A stretch of 64,000 nucleotides of DNA, from NCBI RefSeq assembly GCF_003261055.1, contig NZ_CP030074.1, positions 186,001 through 250,000 on the forward strand, given 5' to 3'. The translations under genes and the position numbers were made by a program. Positions within the stretch are counted from its first letter, which is position 1. Every line of letters begins with the position of its first letter. The notes under the pieces were generated by a model, which worked only from the letters and a program-made list of their open reading frames with translations, was not told the DNA's origin and ran no database searches. This DNA is from Streptomyces cadmiisoli (GTDB lineage Bacteria > Actinomycetota > Actinomycetes > Streptomycetales > Streptomycetaceae). Of this stretch, positions 50,496 to 58,971 are shown piece by piece.

Positions 50496-51563
50496 ATGCG
50501 CCGTTCCACCCGGATTCTCGCCTGCGCCGCCGTCGTCGCGGCCGGTGCCACCTTCGCCGCCCTCCCCGCCATCGCCTCACAGGACGAGACCTCGTCGGCC
50601 GCCTCACCGGACGAGACGTCGTCGGCCGGCGCCTCACCGGAGGAGACCGCGTCGGCCAGTGCCTCACCGGACGGCACCCCGTCGGCCACCGCCTCACCGG
50701 ACGGCACCCCGTCGGCCACCGCCTCACCGGACGGCACCCCGTCGGCCACCGCCTCACCGGACGAGACCCCGTCCCCCACCGCCACCGCGTCCGACCAGAA
50801 GGTCTCCGTACCGGCGTACTTCTACCCCGGCACCCCGGGCAGCTCCGGTGGTCCGTACTGGGACCGGCTGATAGCGAGCCGCGACACGGTCGGGCTGGCG
50901 GTGGCCAACCCGGACAACGGCCCCGGACAGGCCGTGAACACCGACTACACCGCGAAGATGCGGCAGGCCGAAGCCGCGGGCGTCGACGTCATCGGCTATG
51001 TGCGCACGGGCTACTTGGGCACCGCGCCGAACAACTTCACCACCCGGGAGGAGGGCTCCACCGATCCCGGCGTGTGGCTGAACCAGATCAAGAGGGACGT
51101 CGACGCCTGGTACACGATGTACGGCGCGGCGAACCTCGACGGCATCTTCTTCGACGAGGGAATGGCGCAGTGCGGTCCCGGCAACAAGTGGGCCGACCAC
51201 TACGCGGAGCTCAAGAAGTACGTCGAGGGCACCTACGGCGCCGAGGCGATCGTCGTCGCCAATCCCGGTACGGGCACGCAGGAGTGCTTCAAGGACACCG
51301 CCGACACCCTCGTCACCTTCGAGGGCGACGAGGACGCGTATCGGCGACACCAACCGGAGGCGTGGGAGGCGAAGGTGCCGTCCGACAAGATCTGGCACCT
51401 CGTCTACGACGTGCCCGACGCGGCACGGATGTCCGAGGTCGTGGCCCTGTCCCGGGAGCGCAACGCCGGGCACGTCTACGTCACCCACGACATCCTCGAC
51501 AACCCGTGGGACACGTTGCCGCCGGCCGCGTACTGGAACTCGCTGACCGGGCGGACCCCCTGA
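50496..51563 (+). CDS. Secreted spherulation-specific family 4 (spherulin-4) protein
   Basis: This 355-residue secreted protein has a signal peptide (RRSTRILACAAVVAAGATFAALPAIAS) and a serine/proline/threonine-rich linker (about 30-95) of tandem SPDGTPSATA units. A TIM-barrel-like domain of the spherulin-4 family follows (VPAYFYPGTPG, VGLAVANPDNGPGQA, AGVDVIGYVRTGYLG, LDGIFFDEGMAQCGPGNKWADHY, IVVANPGTGTQECFKDTAD). The domain is related to glycoside hydrolases and polysaccharide deacetylase-associated proteins; catalytic residues cannot be fixed by eye. The start is ATG at 50496 with GAGGAA upstream. Confidence 0.85.
   Translation: MRRSTRILACAAVVAAGATFAALPAIASQDETSSAASPDETSSAGASPEETASASASPDGTPSATASPDGTPSATASPDGTPSATASPDETPSPTATASDQKVSVPAYFYPGTPGSSGGPYWDRLIASRDTVGLAVANPDNGPGQAVNTDYTAKMRQAEAAGVDVIGYVRTGYLGTAPNNFTTREEGSTDPGVWLNQIKRDVDAWYTMYGAANLDGIFFDEGMAQCGPGNKWADHYAELKKYVEGTYGAEAIVVANPGTGTQECFKDTADTLVTFEGDEDAYRRHQPEAWEAKVPSDKIWHLVYDVPDAARMSEVVALSRERNAGHVYVTHDILDNPWDTLPPAAYWNSLTGRTP
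50580..50790 (+). repeat. 30-bp tandem repeats in the linker of the spherulin-like gene
   Basis: Five to seven in-frame copies of a unit containing CTCACCGGACGGCACC and GTCGGCCACCG encode the SPDGTPSATA linker. The last three copies are identical or almost so. Likely to vary in copy number between strains. Confidence 0.8.
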
Positions 51564-51719
51564 CCGGCGCCCGACCGTCCGCACCTTGACGGCGGACGGC
51601 CTGCGCGCCGCCAGTGAACGCGGCCTGAGCAGGACATCCCCAGCGAGCGGAGCGGCCCGTGCCCGGCGGGACGGCATGGGCCGCGCCGCACCGCCGTGCC
51701 GGGCCCGCGGCGACTCGGA

Positions 51720-52934
51720 TCAGCCGTAGGGCCGGGCCGGGGGCCGGATCAGGATCGGCACATCGGTGGCCCGGTGCCGGAGATGGCCGAAGAGGCCGTA
51801 TCCGAAGAGGGTTCGCCGGCAGAACAACTGGCCGTCCCCGTCATCCGGTTCGGCGAGGGTGACGGGGCTGCCCGGCACCGGATCGCTCACCTGGAGGGCG
51901 AGCCGCGACTCCTTCGCGATGATGCGGTACACCGAGCCGTCCGGTGCTCCGGGCGTCGCGTCCGCCCCGGTGAAGGTGCGCACACGCTGATAGACGCCGT
52001 TCCGGTACTGCTGAAGCAGGAACTTCTGCGGGTCGCCGTCGTGCGGTTCGGCCTGGACCAGCGCGGCTCCCGGCTCCCCACCGGCCGTCTGCAAGGCCTT
52101 GCCCGAGTGGTGGACCATGATGCGGTGGTAGCCCGCGCCGTCCGGTTCGAAGAGGAAGTGGCCCCAGGTCCGGTAGGCGTCCCCGGTGACGAGCGCCGCG
52201 CCCTCGCCGATTCCCCGGTCCAGCGGCGGGCCGGGTCGGGAGAATCCGCGCGGATAGCCGTTCGCGGTGACGGCCCGCTTGCGGTCGTCGCGGCCGGCCC
52301 GGGGATTCAGGGCGCCGACGACCTCGTCCGTCAGCGGGCGCATCGCGAGAACGTGCCGGATCGCGCCGGCCAGACGGAAGGACGACCGCTCCACGCCCAG
52401 CCGCTCCGACTGCATGAGGGTCCCCGGGGAGGGATCGGTCAGGTCGCTGACCAGCGAGGTCCACACGTCGGACTCGGCGTGCTCCGCGGCGACCTCGGGC
52501 GTACGCCATGAGCTGTCGGTGGGCAGGCGCCACATCACGACCGAGAGCCGGGGGAACAAGGGCTGGTGCCCCGAGCGCCACCGGTCGGCGGCGTGGGTGC
52601 CGCGCCACAGACAAGCCCGGAGCCTGCCGGGCACCTGTTCCGCGATCCGGCGCCGCTGCTCCTCGCCCGACAGAGCGGGGAGCTCGTCGGCGTCTATGTC
52701 CCAGCCGAAAACGAGGGCGCCCGCCGCGCCGTGGAAATGTACGTTGAGCGAGCGCTCACCGATGTTGGGCCTGCGCAATACGGATCCGGGGCCCCGGGGA
52801 CACCCGGAGCGGATGAACCGATATCCGCTGTCAGGTGGCCCGCCGGTGAGTTCGTCGATCACTCCCAGGGCGCGGCACCGGTCGTACAGCGCGGGCACGT
52901 CGGGCATTAGATCGGCTGCTTCTCGTAGGCTCAT
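51720..52934 (-). CDS. Hypothetical protein with beta-trefoil-like C-terminus, 404 aa
   Basis: The N-terminal two thirds are soluble and not recognised (LREAADLMPDVPALYDRCRALGVIDEL; VFGWDIDADELPALSGEEQRRRIAEQVPGRLRACLWRGTH). The end contains a segment like a ricin-type beta-trefoil (YHRIMVHHSGKALQTAGGEPGAALVQAEPHDGDPQKFLLQQ), suggesting sugar binding. No signal peptide is present. The start is ATG at 52934, without a strong ribosome site; ATG at 52907 is an alternative. It is convergent with the spherulin-like gene. Function unknown. Confidence 0.65.
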   Translation of the reverse strand: MSLREAADLMPDVPALYDRCRALGVIDELTGGPPDSGYRFIRSGCPRGPGSVLRRPNIGERSLNVHFHGAAGALVFGWDIDADELPALSGEEQRRRIAEQVPGRLRACLWRGTHAADRWRSGHQPLFPRLSVVMWRLPTDSSWRTPEVAAEHAESDVWTSLVSDLTDPSPGTLMQSERLGVERSSFRLAGAIRHVLAMRPLTDEVVGALNPRAGRDDRKRAVTANGYPRGFSRPGPPLDRGIGEGAALVTGDAYRTWGHFLFEPDGAGYHRIMVHHSGKALQTAGGEPGAALVQAEPHDGDPQKFLLQQYRNGVYQRVRTFTGADATPGAPDGSVYRIIAKESRLALQVSDPVPGSPVTLAEPDDGDGQLFCRRTLFGYGLFGHLRHRATDVPILIRPPARPYG

Positions 52935-53178
52935 GATCGGCAGTAAACCAAGGGATTCCGATGCGGCCGAACAGTGCTCATCAGGCTGCGCATTTCTGCC
53001 GAAACTGTCGACCGCTGCGTACGGTCATGTGGCCTCTCCGAACAGTGACCGGCGCTTTTCGGTGAACCGTAGGGAAATTCCCTGAAGGAATGGTGGACAC
53101 GCCGTGTCAGGCTGGGGACCGAGCGCTCCTGAATTGATCTGCTACCAACCGTTGCGTAATGAAACGAGTGGCTGGCGA

Positions 53179-53619
53179 ATGATGGTGAAGCGAATGTCGG
53201 CCGGTTCCCTCCCGGCTTTCCCGGTCCGTACCGTGGCCCTGGCGGGCCAAATCCAGGCCTCCCGCCGTGCCCGGCACGCCCTGACGCAGTACCTGAGCCA
53301 CCGAGGGCTGCTGCGGGGACCCGACGGACACCGCAGCGAGCAGGTGGAGTGCGCTCTTCTGGTGGTCTCCGAACTGGTCACGAACGCCTGCCGGCACACC
53401 CCGGGCCCTCGCTATCTGGGGATGGCCGTCAGAGGCGGATGTCTGCTGCTCGAAGTGAGCGACCGGAGCAGGACCATGCCCCGCGTCGTGCCTCCCGAGG
53501 AGCGGGGAGCGTCCGGGGGTTTCGGGTTCGGCCTCGTCGCGGCGCTGGCCGAGGACTGGACCGTGCGGACCAACAGCCTTGGCAAGGCGATCCGGGTGAC
53601 CATCCCGCTGACGGCGTGA
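53179..53619 (+). CDS. RsbW-like ATP-binding protein (anti-sigma factor family)
   Basis: This 146-residue protein has the HATPase_c core: HRSEQVECALLVVSELVTNACRHTPGPRYLG (N-box with asparagine), then LLLEVSDRSRT (G1-like aspartate), GFGFGLVAALAEDW (G2), and GKAIRVTIPL. Such proteins phosphorylate anti-anti-sigma factors or bind sigma factors; no partner gene is adjacent. I start at the ATG at 53179; an in-frame GTG at 53104 would add 25 unconserved residues. It is a single gene in a region with no other stress genes. Confidence 0.78.
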   Translation: MMVKRMSAGSLPAFPVRTVALAGQIQASRRARHALTQYLSHRGLLRGPDGHRSEQVECALLVVSELVTNACRHTPGPRYLGMAVRGGCLLLEVSDRSRTMPRVVPPEERGASGGFGFGLVAALAEDWTVRTNSLGKAIRVTIPLTA

Positions 53620-53647
53620 GCCACGGCCCTTCGTGTGACGGCGTGCG

Positions 53648-55186
53648 TCACTCCGACAGCAGGGCGATGCCGGGGTAGTACTTCCGGCCGTTGGATTTGA
53701 TCATGTCTGCGGGGGTGGTGAGGCCGACTTCTTGTCGGACGCGTTGGGCGAAGACGCGGGCGTTGGCGGGGCGGATGCCTTCGGTGGTGCTGCACCAGGC
53801 GCTGTAGGCGGTGTAGAGGTGGCCTTGTTCGGTGCGGAGTTCGGTACCGTGTCCGGTTTCTGTGTTGGTGTTTTGGGTGCAGCATTCGGTGAGGAAGCGT
53901 CCGATGTGGTCTTCGGTGGCTGCGTAGGCGTGGGTGGCGATGCGGACGCGGTCGGGGCCGGCGAGGGTGTTGCGGGTGGTGAGGTATCGGTGTGCTCCGG
54001 TGAGGAGCCATTGGAGGATGCCGGGTCCTTCGTCGCGGACGAGTTCGAGGGCGAGGTTGTCGATTTTGGCTTCGTCGGGGACGACGCGTTCGAAGGGGAT
54101 GAGGCGTATGCGGCGCCAGAAGGCGAAGCCGCCGGTGGAGACTTCGGGGCGGTGGTTGCCGAGGAGCCAGAGGTGGTGGGTGGGGGTGAAGGAGAAGAAG
54201 TCCTGGCGCATGCGGCGGGCTTTGATTTTGTCGCCGCCGGTGAGGAGGCGGACGCGGGCTTCGTCGAATTTGTCGTTGGGTTTGAGTTCGCTGCAGACGA
54301 TGAGGCGTCGGCCGTGGAGTTCGGTGAGTTCGGTGGAGTGTTCGGAGAAGGAGCCGCGGTCCATGAGGAAGCCGGGTGGGGCGGCGTCGGCGTAGTCGCC
54401 GAGGATCTGCATCATCACGTCGAGCAGGACGGACTTGCCGTTCTTTCCCTCGCCGTGCAGGAACGGGAGCACTTGTGCGCCGACGTCGCCGGTGACGGAG
54501 TAACCGAGCAGCAGGTGCAGGAACTCGATCATCTCCCGCCCTTCCGCGTCCCCACCGAACGTGTCCGTCAAGAACCGGTGCCAGCGGGGGATCGGCATGT
54601 CCTGGGGAGCGACGCTGGTGGCACGGGAGTGACAGCCCTTCTCCGGATCGGGTGTGCGCAGCCGGCCGCTGTACAGATCCACCACTCCGGCCGGGGTGCA
54701 CAGGGCGTAGGGGTCACCGTCCAGCTCGTCGGGGTCGATGGACAGGCTGGGAGAGGCCTTCGCCTGGGTCAGCAGGGCCTTCACACCCGCCGTGGAGAGG
54801 GTGCGTCGTTTGTGTGTCCGCAACTCCCGTTCGTTGAACACGCCGTTCGGATCGTGGTCGGGCATGGCTTCGGCCATTTCGCCGGCCGCCCACAGTGCGG
54901 CCTTCTCACCGCCCGTGCGCTTCCACCGGTAGCCGTCCCACGCGAACCAGCCCAGCCCGTCCACATGCCGGAACCGCCCACGGAACCGCTCCACGAACAG
55001 CTTCGCGTTCCCCCGGTCCGTCAACGTCCCGGGCAGCGCCGGGAGTTCCGTTCCTTCCGCCGTGCGTGAGGGCAGCTCTGCGTGGGGGGTGAGCGCGCGC
55101 GCAGGCGACCGCCCGGGCTCCGGATCCCGGGCGGGAGGGGCGGCGGCAGTGGCATCGAAAGCGGTCCCGCTCTGGGCGCTGCTCAT
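53648..55186 (-). CDS. P4-family DNA primase/helicase (phage/plasmid primase)
   Basis: This 512-residue SF3-type replication ATPase has a P-loop GEGKNGKS at 245-252. The AAA-like region VLLDVMMQILGDYADAAPPGFLMDRG follows, then ELTELHGRRLIVCSELKPNDKFDEARVRLLTGGDKIKARRMRQDFFSF (motif C and sensor), and a C-terminal winged-helix-like part. No primase catalytic motif (DxD or zinc) is visible in the first 150 residues, so it may act as helicase only. Codon use switches from GAG/AAG/CTG in the first half to GAA/AAA/CTC in the second half near 54,370. The gene is isolated and followed by no integrase; it probably is a remnant of an integrated replicon. Confidence 0.85.
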   Translation of the reverse strand: MSSAQSGTAFDATAAAPPARDPEPGRSPARALTPHAELPSRTAEGTELPALPGTLTDRGNAKLFVERFRGRFRHVDGLGWFAWDGYRWKRTGGEKAALWAAGEMAEAMPDHDPNGVFNERELRTHKRRTLSTAGVKALLTQAKASPSLSIDPDELDGDPYALCTPAGVVDLYSGRLRTPDPEKGCHSRATSVAPQDMPIPRWHRFLTDTFGGDAEGREMIEFLHLLLGYSVTGDVGAQVLPFLHGEGKNGKSVLLDVMMQILGDYADAAPPGFLMDRGSFSEHSTELTELHGRRLIVCSELKPNDKFDEARVRLLTGGDKIKARRMRQDFFSFTPTHHLWLLGNHRPEVSTGGFAFWRRIRLIPFERVVPDEAKIDNLALELVRDEGPGILQWLLTGAHRYLTTRNTLAGPDRVRIATHAYAATEDHIGRFLTECCTQNTNTETGHGTELRTEQGHLYTAYSAWCSTTEGIRPANARVFAQRVRQEVGLTTPADMIKSNGRKYYPGIALLSE

Positions 55187-55395
55187 CGAGATCCTTCGAG
55201 ATGAATCGGCTGTACGGGTCCCGCGCGTAGACCGTCAGCGAAGGGGTGCGCGTCGTGCCGTCCGCGTCATTGCGGGGCCCGGTCACGGCTGTCGGGGTCT
55301 CACCGTGGGAAGGCACGTGATCGTCCTCGGGTCGGCTGGGGCGCAACGTCCGAGCCCCGGGGCCGTACCGCGACCGCGCATGCCGAAACCGCCGG

Positions 55396-55420
55396 ACAGG
55401 GACCGTAGGGACTGGTATCC
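55396..55420 (+). repeat. Iteron-like repeat 1
   Basis: ACAGGGACC, GT, AGGGACT, GG, then TATCC. Fits the consensus AGGGACT-NN-AGGGACC-GG-N-ATCC with few mismatches. Confidence 0.55.
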
Positions 55421-55681
55421 GGGCGAGTGTAGGACCTGTCGCGGGGGAAACGACCAACGCCTGCGACGCGTTCGGGGGGCGGTACGACATGGCGGGACGT
55501 CACCGGAAGAGACGGGTGGGGGCCGATGGGCGGATGTGACGGCTGTTCCGTTCGGCGTGTGGTGGTGTCGAACCGCGGCGCGGGGTCCGTTTCCGGTGCC
55601 GTGTGCCCGTGCGGGCGGATGGTGCGATGAACCGATTGCCGCGGGCAGGTGCTCGGTGCCCCGTTCCGTGCGGGCATTCGT

Positions 55682-55703
55682 TCGGTCCCTCACTCCGGTT
55701 CCG
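55682..55703 (-). repeat. Iteron-like half repeat
   Basis: On the minus strand AGTGAGGGACCGAA is preceded by GGAACCGG. It holds one AGGGACC unit and is a partial match. Confidence 0.35.
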
Positions 55704-55740
55704 CGCCTTCTTCGCAGGTGAGAGGGGTTCGCGGGCTCGT

Positions 55741-55767
55741 TGTAGGGACTTGAGGGACCGGGATCTC
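55741..55767 (+). repeat. Iteron-like repeat 2
   Basis: TGTAGGGACT, TG, AGGGACC, GG, then GATCTC, a close match to the shared 25-bp pattern. Confidence 0.55.
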
Positions 55768-55866
55768 GAATTAGACGCGGCGTAAGTTGGCTTGCGGGTG
55801 GGGGATCGCGAGTCGATGGGCGGACTTCTGTGCGACTACCGACGGGTAGCGCACGTCATAAGTATC

Positions 55867-55892
55867 GGATTCCGGTCCCTTCAGTCCCTGTG
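55867..55892 (-). repeat. Iteron-like repeat 3 (inverted)
   Basis: On the minus strand CACAGGGACT, GA, AGGGACC, GG, then AATCC. It is the best match to the pattern, in opposite orientation to repeats 1 and 2. Confidence 0.55.
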
Positions 55893-55926
55893 TCGCCGGG
55901 TGGAGGGCGCTGACCTGCACCTCGTC

Positions 55927-55957
55927 GGAGGGACTGAAGGGTCTGAGCAGGGATCCC
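55927..55957 (+). repeat. Iteron-like repeat 4 (degenerate)
   Basis: GGAGGGACT, GA, AGGGTCT, then a second AGGGATCC. Shares the first half of the pattern and departs in the second. Confidence 0.45.
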
Positions 55958-56245
55958 CCCTGCGCGCCCGTTACTCATCATCGAGTGTCGACGGCGCCCG
56001 CGTGGGGTGGAGCGGGTCCTCGTCGGCGGGTGGGCTTCGGACGTCGTGATGCCGCCGCAGGCGTTCTGAGAGGACCGAAAAAGATTTCACTTTAAACCAT
56101 AAGAGGGGTCGGGGGGCGATCCCCGCCGAGAGAAGTGCTCATCGAACCTGAGCGTTTCCGGGGCGCGGTCGGCGCTGTGCGGAGTTCAAGGCGGTTGCCC
56201 GGCCCGGAATTCAACAGTTTTGCGACGCCGTGTTGAAACCGCTGG

Positions 56246-57640
56246 TCAAGCCCGGTTCGCCGACGGCAACTGCCGGATCGGTGCCGTGCGTTGGGAGCTG
56301 GGCCCCACGCGTACCGTCAGACCGCCCCCGGGGTTGGCCCGCGCCTCGACCGGCAGGCCGTGCGCTCGGGCGATCGCGGCCACGATGGACAGGCCCAGGC
56401 CCACGCCCTCACCCGGTGCGTGACGACGTTCCTGAAGCCGGCGGAAAGGCTCGAAGAGCAGGGCGACGGTCGCCTCGGGCACCACCGGCCCGGTGTTGGA
56501 CACCTCCAGGCCCAGGGCACCGGTGCGCACCCGTACCTCGCCGCCCGGCTGGTTGTACCGCACCGCGTTGCCGACCAGATTCTGCGCCAGCCGGTCCAGC
56601 AGTACGGCGTCGCCGACGGCCGGCAGGGACCGCAGTTCGGTGTGCACGCGCACATCACGCTCCGCCGCCAGGGGAGTCAGCGTGTGCACGGCCGTGGTGG
56701 CGATGTCCCGCAGGTCGACGGTCGTACGGCGCTGGAGTTCCTGTTCGGACACCGCCAGGAGCAACAGCCCCTCGATGAGCTGCTCCTGCCGCTCGGACGT
56801 CTCCACGAGCTTGGCCCGGATACGGGCCACGCGCTCCGGATCCGGTGAGCCCGCCAGCCCGACCTCGGCGGCCGTGCGCTGGAGCGCGAGAGGCGTGCGC
56901 AGTTCGTGCGCAGCGTTGGCCGCGAACCTCTTCTGTGCCTCGACCTGGTTCTCCAGCCGGTCGAGCATCTCGTCGAAGGTGTCCGCCAGCACCTTCAGTT
57001 CACCCGGCGGGCCGCGCAGCGCGATGCGTTCGTGGAGCGTCGTACCGGTGAGCCGGCGGGCCGTCTCCGTCAGGTGTCGTACGGGGCGCAGCACGCGGCC
57101 CGCCGTCCACCACGCGACCGGGACGGAGACGGCGGTGAGGGCGGCGAGACCGACCAGCGCGGCGGTGGCCAGTTCACGCGCCGCGGCGGATCGCAGCGAG
57201 TCGGTGAGCTGTTCCTGGGTGCGCTCGTCGAGTGTGCGGACGGTCCCCCCGTCGGGTGCGATCGGTCTCCGGGGGACGGGTGTGCCGGGGGGCGCGGTGA
57301 GACCCCGCGGCACGATCCCCCACGCGGTGCCGGACAGTCCTGTCACAGGGGCGCGCGCGACCTGTTGCATGCTCCGGTACAGATTCTGGCCCGCGAACAC
57401 GTACACCAGGACGATGAGGCCACCCCCCACCACCAGGAGCATCGCGCAGCACAGCGCGGTGAGGCGGGCCCGCTCACCGGTCAGGATCCCCGCCCGTGCC
57501 CGTGCCCGTGCCCGTGCCCGTGCCCGTGTCTGTGTCTGAGTCTGGGGCTGTGCCTGAGTCTGGGGCTGTGCCTGAGTCTGCGCGTGTGGGTGTGTTTGTG
57601 ACGGCGGTCGGCGGGAGCCGAGTCGCGGGAGGCCCGTCAT
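56246..57640 (-). CDS. Sensor histidine kinase of a two-component system
   Basis: This 464-residue membrane kinase has a long cytoplasmic N-terminus of Gln/Thr/Pro/Arg-Ala repeats (about 15-50). It has two transmembrane helices (LTALCCAMLLVVGGGLIVLVYVF and LVGLAALTAVSVPVAWW) around an extracytoplasmic loop of about 90 residues, then a HAMP domain. The dimerisation and phosphotransfer segment FAANAAHELRTPLAL holds H245. The N box is NLVGNAVRYNQPGG, the G box GVGLGLSIVAAIARAHG. The start is ATG at 57640, overlapping the response-regulator stop (ATGA). It probably senses envelope stress or a peptide. Confidence 0.92.
   Translation of the reverse strand: MTGLPRLGSRRPPSQTHPHAQTQAQPQTQAQPQTQTQTRARARARARARAGILTGERARLTALCCAMLLVVGGGLIVLVYVFAGQNLYRSMQQVARAPVTGLSGTAWGIVPRGLTAPPGTPVPRRPIAPDGGTVRTLDERTQEQLTDSLRSAAARELATAALVGLAALTAVSVPVAWWTAGRVLRPVRHLTETARRLTGTTLHERIALRGPPGELKVLADTFDEMLDRLENQVEAQKRFAANAAHELRTPLALQRTAAEVGLAGSPDPERVARIRAKLVETSERQEQLIEGLLLLAVSEQELQRRTTVDLRDIATTAVHTLTPLAAERDVRVHTELRSLPAVGDAVLLDRLAQNLVGNAVRYNQPGGEVRVRTGALGLEVSNTGPVVPEATVALLFEPFRRLQERRHAPGEGVGLGLSIVAAIARAHGLPVEARANPGGGLTVRVGPSSQRTAPIRQLPSANRA
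57493..57576 (-). repeat. Hexamer and 18-mer tandem repeats in the kinase N-terminus
   Basis: Six perfect CCCGTG units (57493-57528) and variants, then two copies of an 18-mer (57541-57558, 57559-57576). They encode Arg-Ala and Gln/Thr/Pro repeats. All units are multiples of three, so length changes keep the frame. Confidence 0.85.
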
Positions 57641-58308
57641 TCGCCGGGCTCCACGGCGACGCGGTACCCCGCACCCGACACCGTCTCGATGACCACGGGC
57701 TCACCGAGCTTCGCCCGGAGCCGGCTGAGTGTCACCCGGACCGCGTTGGTGCGGTAACTGACGTGCTCCTCCCAGACCTGCTCCACGAGGTCGTCGTGGC
57801 TCACCACGGCACCGCCCGCCCGCAGCAGTGCCTCCAGCACCGCGAACTCCTTCGGCGACAGCCGCAGCGGGCGCCCGTGCCGCCGCGCCTGCCGGGCGGC
57901 GGTGTCCAGGGCGATACCCGAGCGCCGGATCACGGGCGGCAGCGCCGGTCGGGCCCGTCGGCCGAGCGCCAGCACCCGGGCCACCAACTCCTCGAAGGCG
58001 AACGGCTTGGCGAGGTAGTCGTCCGCGCCCAGGGACAGGCCCTCCACCCGGTCGTGGACCGTCCCGGAGGCCGTCAGCATCAGAATCCGCGTGACAGCCC
58101 CGGTGTGCACGATCCGGCGGCAGACGTCGTCGCCGTGCATGCCGGGCAGGTCCCGGTCCAGGACGAGCACGTCGTACACGTCGTCGTTCAGCCGCCGCAC
58201 CGCCTCCAGACCGTCACCGGCCACGTCGGCGGCGATGGCGTTGGCACGCAGGCCCTCGGCGATCATTTCCGCGAGGAATTCCTCGTCCTCCACAACCAGG
58301 ACTCTCAT
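57637..58308 (-). CDS. OmpR/PhoB-family response regulator
   Basis: This 223-residue regulator has a receiver domain (RVLVVEDEEFLAEMIAEGL; phosphorylation site D51 in VLVLDRDLPGM; K101 in LAKPF). A winged-helix DNA-binding domain follows (SPKEFAVLEALLRAGGAVVSHDDLVEQVWEEHVSYRTNAVRVTLSRLRAKLGEP; ETVSGAGYRV). It is coupled to the histidine kinase gene by a four-base overlap. The divergent promoter region of 155 bp with the lipoprotein gene is its likely target. Confidence 0.93.
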   Translation of the reverse strand: MRVLVVEDEEFLAEMIAEGLRANAIAADVAGDGLEAVRRLNDDVYDVLVLDRDLPGMHGDDVCRRIVHTGAVTRILMLTASGTVHDRVEGLSLGADDYLAKPFAFEELVARVLALGRRARPALPPVIRRSGIALDTAARQARRHGRPLRLSPKEFAVLEALLRAGGAVVSHDDLVEQVWEEHVSYRTNAVRVTLSRLRAKLGEPVVIETVSGAGYRVAVEPGE

Positions 58309-58463
58309 ACCGCCCGTTGTACAGGAAGGCACCTTTCGGCGAGATAACAGAATCGGTGAGAGCGCTGTAACCGCCGCCTCGGGCATGGTGCCGCCATCCG
58401 GCGAGCCGCCGGATGGAAAGCGGCCCGGAGAGCCGGCCACCGGGCCGTGAAAAGGAGGCGGAA

Positions 58464-58946
58464 ATGCGACGGAACAAGTTCGGATTCGCGACGGTCTGCG
58501 CGGTGTCCGCGATGACTTTGTGGCTGACCGGGTGCAGCGGTCAGGAATCGGACCAGGAAAAGAACTCCGGCGGGGATTCCGTGAGCGACAAGCGGGCAAA
58601 GGCGTATGACTGCCTTCGTGAGAAGGGCGCCGAAGTCAAGAGCGGCGTGTCGGGCGGCCTCGGCCAGATCCTGCCGGGCGAACTGTCGGCGAAGGAATTC
58701 CAGCAGGCACTGAAGGACTGCCAGGTCGCCGGGGGCGGGAGCGGGGCCGGGGCCGGTGGCGGCCTGTCGCCGAAGGCCAAGGAGCAGATGCTGGCGTTCG
58801 CCGCATGCATGCGCAAGGAGGGCTTCGACCATCCCGACCCGGAGTTCGTCGACGGTGCCGCGAAGATGCCCACGGTGAAGATCCCGGACAGCCGCAGGAG
58901 CGAGTACCAGGCGGCGAGCGCCGCGTGCTCCAAGGACTTCGGCTGA
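58464..58946 (+). CDS. Lipoprotein, 160 aa
   Basis: This small secreted lipoprotein has a lipobox (SAMTLWLTGCSGQ; acylated C24). A mature part contains four cysteines in the patterns YDCLREKG, KDCQVAG, FAACMRKEGFDHPDP and AACSKDFG, so disulfides are likely. Such proteins sit directly before MacA-like adaptors in actinomycete efflux operons. The start is ATG at 58464 with AAAGGAGG upstream. It may help the efflux complex, but its function is not known to me. Confidence 0.8.
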   Translation: MRRNKFGFATVCAVSAMTLWLTGCSGQESDQEKNSGGDSVSDKRAKAYDCLREKGAEVKSGVSGGLGQILPGELSAKEFQQALKDCQVAGGGSGAGAGGGLSPKAKEQMLAFAACMRKEGFDHPDPEFVDGAAKMPTVKIPDSRRSEYQAASAACSKDFG

Positions 58947-58971
58947 CGCCGCTCGATCCGAGGACACGACC

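Larger units (their letters stand above)
55187..56245. other. Gene-free region of about 1 kb with iteron-like repeats
   Basis: No reading frame has coherent codon bias. The stretch upstream of the primase contains at least four AGGGAC-type repeats (55396, 55682, 55741, 55867, 55927), suggesting a replication origin or regulatory region of the element that carried the primase. Confidence 0.55.

Noticed and set aside
50580..50790. Regular 30-bp repeats, first considered as a CRISPR array
   Set aside because: The repeats are contiguous without spacers and encode an in-frame Ser/Pro/Thr linker of a secreted protein.
53648..56245. Integrase gene or attachment sites for a complete integrated element next to the primase
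   Set aside because: No tyrosine or serine recombinase, Rep initiator, Tra or excisionase gene, and no tRNA, was found within the window.
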